Below, in pieces: positions 62,797 to 64,000 of a DNA stretch of 64,000 bases (positions are counted from its first letter, which is position 1; each line of letters begins with the position of its first letter). The notes below the pieces were generated by a model that was given only the letters and a program-made list of their open reading frames with translations, was not told the origin of the DNA and ran no database searches. Made by a program: the position numbers and the translations under genes. The stretch comes from Pelagerythrobacter aerophilus (GTDB taxonomy: Bacteria; Pseudomonadota; Alphaproteobacteria; Sphingomonadales; Sphingomonadaceae), in the NCBI RefSeq assembly GCF_003581645.1, contig NZ_QXFK01000019.1, positions 682,001 to 746,000 of the forward strand. The letters run 5' to 3'.

Positions 62797-63138
62797 ATGT
62801 CGTCGCCTGACAAGATACTTCGCCTCAGAGAAGTCCTGGATCGCACCGGACTCTCGCGCTCGACGCTCTATCGCAAGATCGCCGAGGGGACGTTCCCGTC
62901 CCAAGTAAAAATCGGTGCGCGCAGTGCCGGATGGTACCTAGCCGATCTTGATCGCTGGTTCGCTGACCCCATGGGGTATCGCTCCGAAGAGCCCGACCCA
63001 GAGCCGAGTTGGGACGAAGAGGAGGAGATTGGCGTAGATGCGGTTATGCCGGGGGCGGCAATCCTTCTGCTCCCGGTAGTCCTGCCCATCGCGCTGCAAG
63101 TCGGGACTCATAACGATGGGCCAGCACACCCGATCTGA
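62797..63138 (+). CDS. AlpA-family HTH regulator
   Basis: 113 aa. MSSPDKILRLREVLDRTGLS, then RSTLYRKIAEGTFPSQVKIG and SAGWYLADLDRWFAD: the compact AlpA/MerR-like HTH of phage and ICE control regions. The C-terminal half is acidic then hydrophobic (AAILLLPVVLPIALQV), unusual for AlpA, perhaps a membrane-associated tail. AlpA genes usually sit by an integrase; none is seen within this window. Confidence 0.78.
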   Translation: MSSPDKILRLREVLDRTGLSRSTLYRKIAEGTFPSQVKIGARSAGWYLADLDRWFADPMGYRSEEPDPEPSWDEEEEIGVDAVMPGAAILLLPVVLPIALQVGTHNDGPAHPI

Positions 63139-63478
63139 TGCCCGAGGGCAGTCAAGTGGCTGCACGGCCGACCTTAGCGCTCGGGAGGTGTCCGAATGGA
63201 TCGTTTTTTCCGGACGCGCTTCCTTGCTCCGTCGGCCGTGCGGCAGAAAGGCTCCCACGATCCCCTTGCCAGCAGGCGAGGCGCGTCGCCTGGTAAAGTT
63301 AGCGCCCGACCCAGTGCTCCAAGGGTGTAATCGCACGTACTTGATGTCCTGAAACACCGTGATCATCTGTCGTTACATTGTCACGTTGACCACGAACGGT
63401 CATCAAACCGTGAATCGCCTGTAACAATTGCCTGTCATGTGCCTGACGTGAAATGCATTCGCTAGCGGAGTGCGGGCG
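63139..63478. other. Gene-poor stretch before the LpxH-like gene
   Basis: 340 bp with no supported gene. Contains a palindrome CAGGCGA/TCGCCTG (63273-63279 and 63286-63292) and ACGGT/ACCGT near 63398-63413. A 78-codon frame at 63116-63352 is not supported. The promoter of the LpxH-like gene should be at the right end. Confidence 0.55.
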
Positions 63479-64000
63479 GTGGGCGAAGAACGGATCAATG
63501 GGCTTCGGGGCGGACTGGCCGAACTGGCGACGATAGCGAGCCTGCCGCCGGTAAGGAGCGCGATTCCGGAGCCGGTCGACGGCAAGCGGCGAAAGTTCCG
63601 CACAATCTGGATCAGCGACATCCATCTCGGTACCAAGGGCTGCAACGCCGCGATGCTGATCGACTTTCTCGACAGCACCGACAGCGAGACCATGTACCTC
63701 GTCGGCGACATCATTGACGGCTGGCGGCTGAAGAAGAAGGTCTACTGGCCGGCGGAGCACAACGATGTGGTCTGGCGCATTCTCAAGCGCGCCAAGCGCG
63801 GGACGCGGATCGTCTACATCCCCGGCAATCACGACGAGATGCTCCGCCCGTTCTCGGGCATGAACTTCGGCGGGGTCGAGATCCGGCGCGCGGCCTTTCA
63901 CGATACGGCCGACGGGCGCCGGCTGATGGTGCTCCACGGCGACGAGTTCGATGCGATCATGCTTGCGCACCGCTGGCTCGCGGTGGTGGGCGATGTCCTC
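63479..64000 (+). CDS. UDP-2,3-diacylglucosamine diphosphatase-like metallophosphoesterase, 5' part
   Basis: 174 codons seen; the gene runs off the right edge. GTG 63479 has CGGAG 8 nt upstream. Metallophosphoesterase motifs: TIWISDIHLGTKGCNAAMLI, YLVGDIIDGWRLKKK, YIPGNHDEMLRPF and LMVLHGDEFDAIM. This is the UDP-diacylglucosamine pyrophosphatase family (LpxH and relatives) for lipid A. The first 30 residues precede the domain. Confidence 0.85.
   Translation, partial: MGEERINGLRGGLAELATIASLPPVRSAIPEPVDGKRRKFRTIWISDIHLGTKGCNAAMLIDFLDSTDSETMYLVGDIIDGWRLKKKVYWPAEHNDVVWRILKRAKRGTRIVYIPGNHDEMLRPFSGMNFGGVEIRRAAFHDTADGRRLMVLHGDEFDAIMLAHRWLAVVGDVL

Noticed and set aside
63116-63352. 78-codon + frame after the AlpA-like gene
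   Set aside because: Overlaps the AlpA gene end, has no recognised motif and no good ribosome-binding site; might be a decayed gene but cannot be supported.

Overview
The window looks like chromosomal DNA of a high-GC alphaproteobacterium of the order Sphingomonadales, most likely Erythrobacteraceae. The gene content (DUF1491, DUF6489, DUF1192, CarD, fused MNT-HEPN) and the REP-like palindromes fit that group. The gene order is the classical alphaproteobacterial origin neighbourhood: dnaQ-coaE-aroE-maf-ppsR / intergenic origin / hemE-hemJ-rho, followed by mnmE-mnmG-rsmG-parA-parB. No tRNA, rRNA, CRISPR array, insertion sequence or intact prophage was seen. The species call is inference; the gene order is read directly.

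Left part (1-22.2 kb). A leftward SUF operon (Rrf2 regulator, sufB, a small secreted protein, a DUF559 protein, sufC, sufD, sufS, DUF59 assembly protein) has overlapping genes throughout. It is followed by a DUF885 lipoprotein with a terminator-bearing leader, rightward pyrD-ggt and an acyl-CoA synthetase, a Ca2+/H+ antiporter, CBS-erpA-xth, a cell-wall hydrolase, DUF1491-thioesterase-ptsN, hpf, and the leftward chain dnaQ-coaE-aroE-maf-ppsR.

Origin and partition region (22.2-35.4 kb). The 320-bp gap between ppsR and hemE carries DnaA-box-like sequences and an AT-rich tract and is the best oriC candidate. Three identical 16-bp parS sites lie between mnmE and parA, next to parA and parB. Inside this core segment are two departures from the expected pattern: a frameshifted P-loop NTPase after rho, and an AT-richer two-gene module (a small protein plus a retropepsin-like aspartic protease) behind an upstream region with six GANTC sites in 74 bp.

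Right part (35.4-59.6 kb). Mostly housekeeping and envelope genes: a glycine-zipper protein, a free-Met-sulfoxide reductase, a nested inverted-repeat element, a sorbosone-dehydrogenase-like protein, a DUF815 ATPase, an acyl-CoA dehydrogenase, Sua5, a DUF2807 lipoprotein, carD, fdxA, an S4 protein with a Suv3-like helicase, an M23 peptidase, hemB, two GNATs, a gamma carbonic anhydrase, a ligase/exonuclease DNA-repair pair, clpA and a quinone oxidoreductase.

Right edge (59.6-63.5 kb) looks accessory: an ECF-type sigma factor translationally coupled to a degenerate nucleotidyltransferase, a full MNT-HEPN protein, an orphan AlpA-type regulator, long gene-poor stretches with palindromes, and a 17-bp direct repeat. 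The window ends inside a UDP-2,3-diacylglucosamine pyrophosphatase-like gene.
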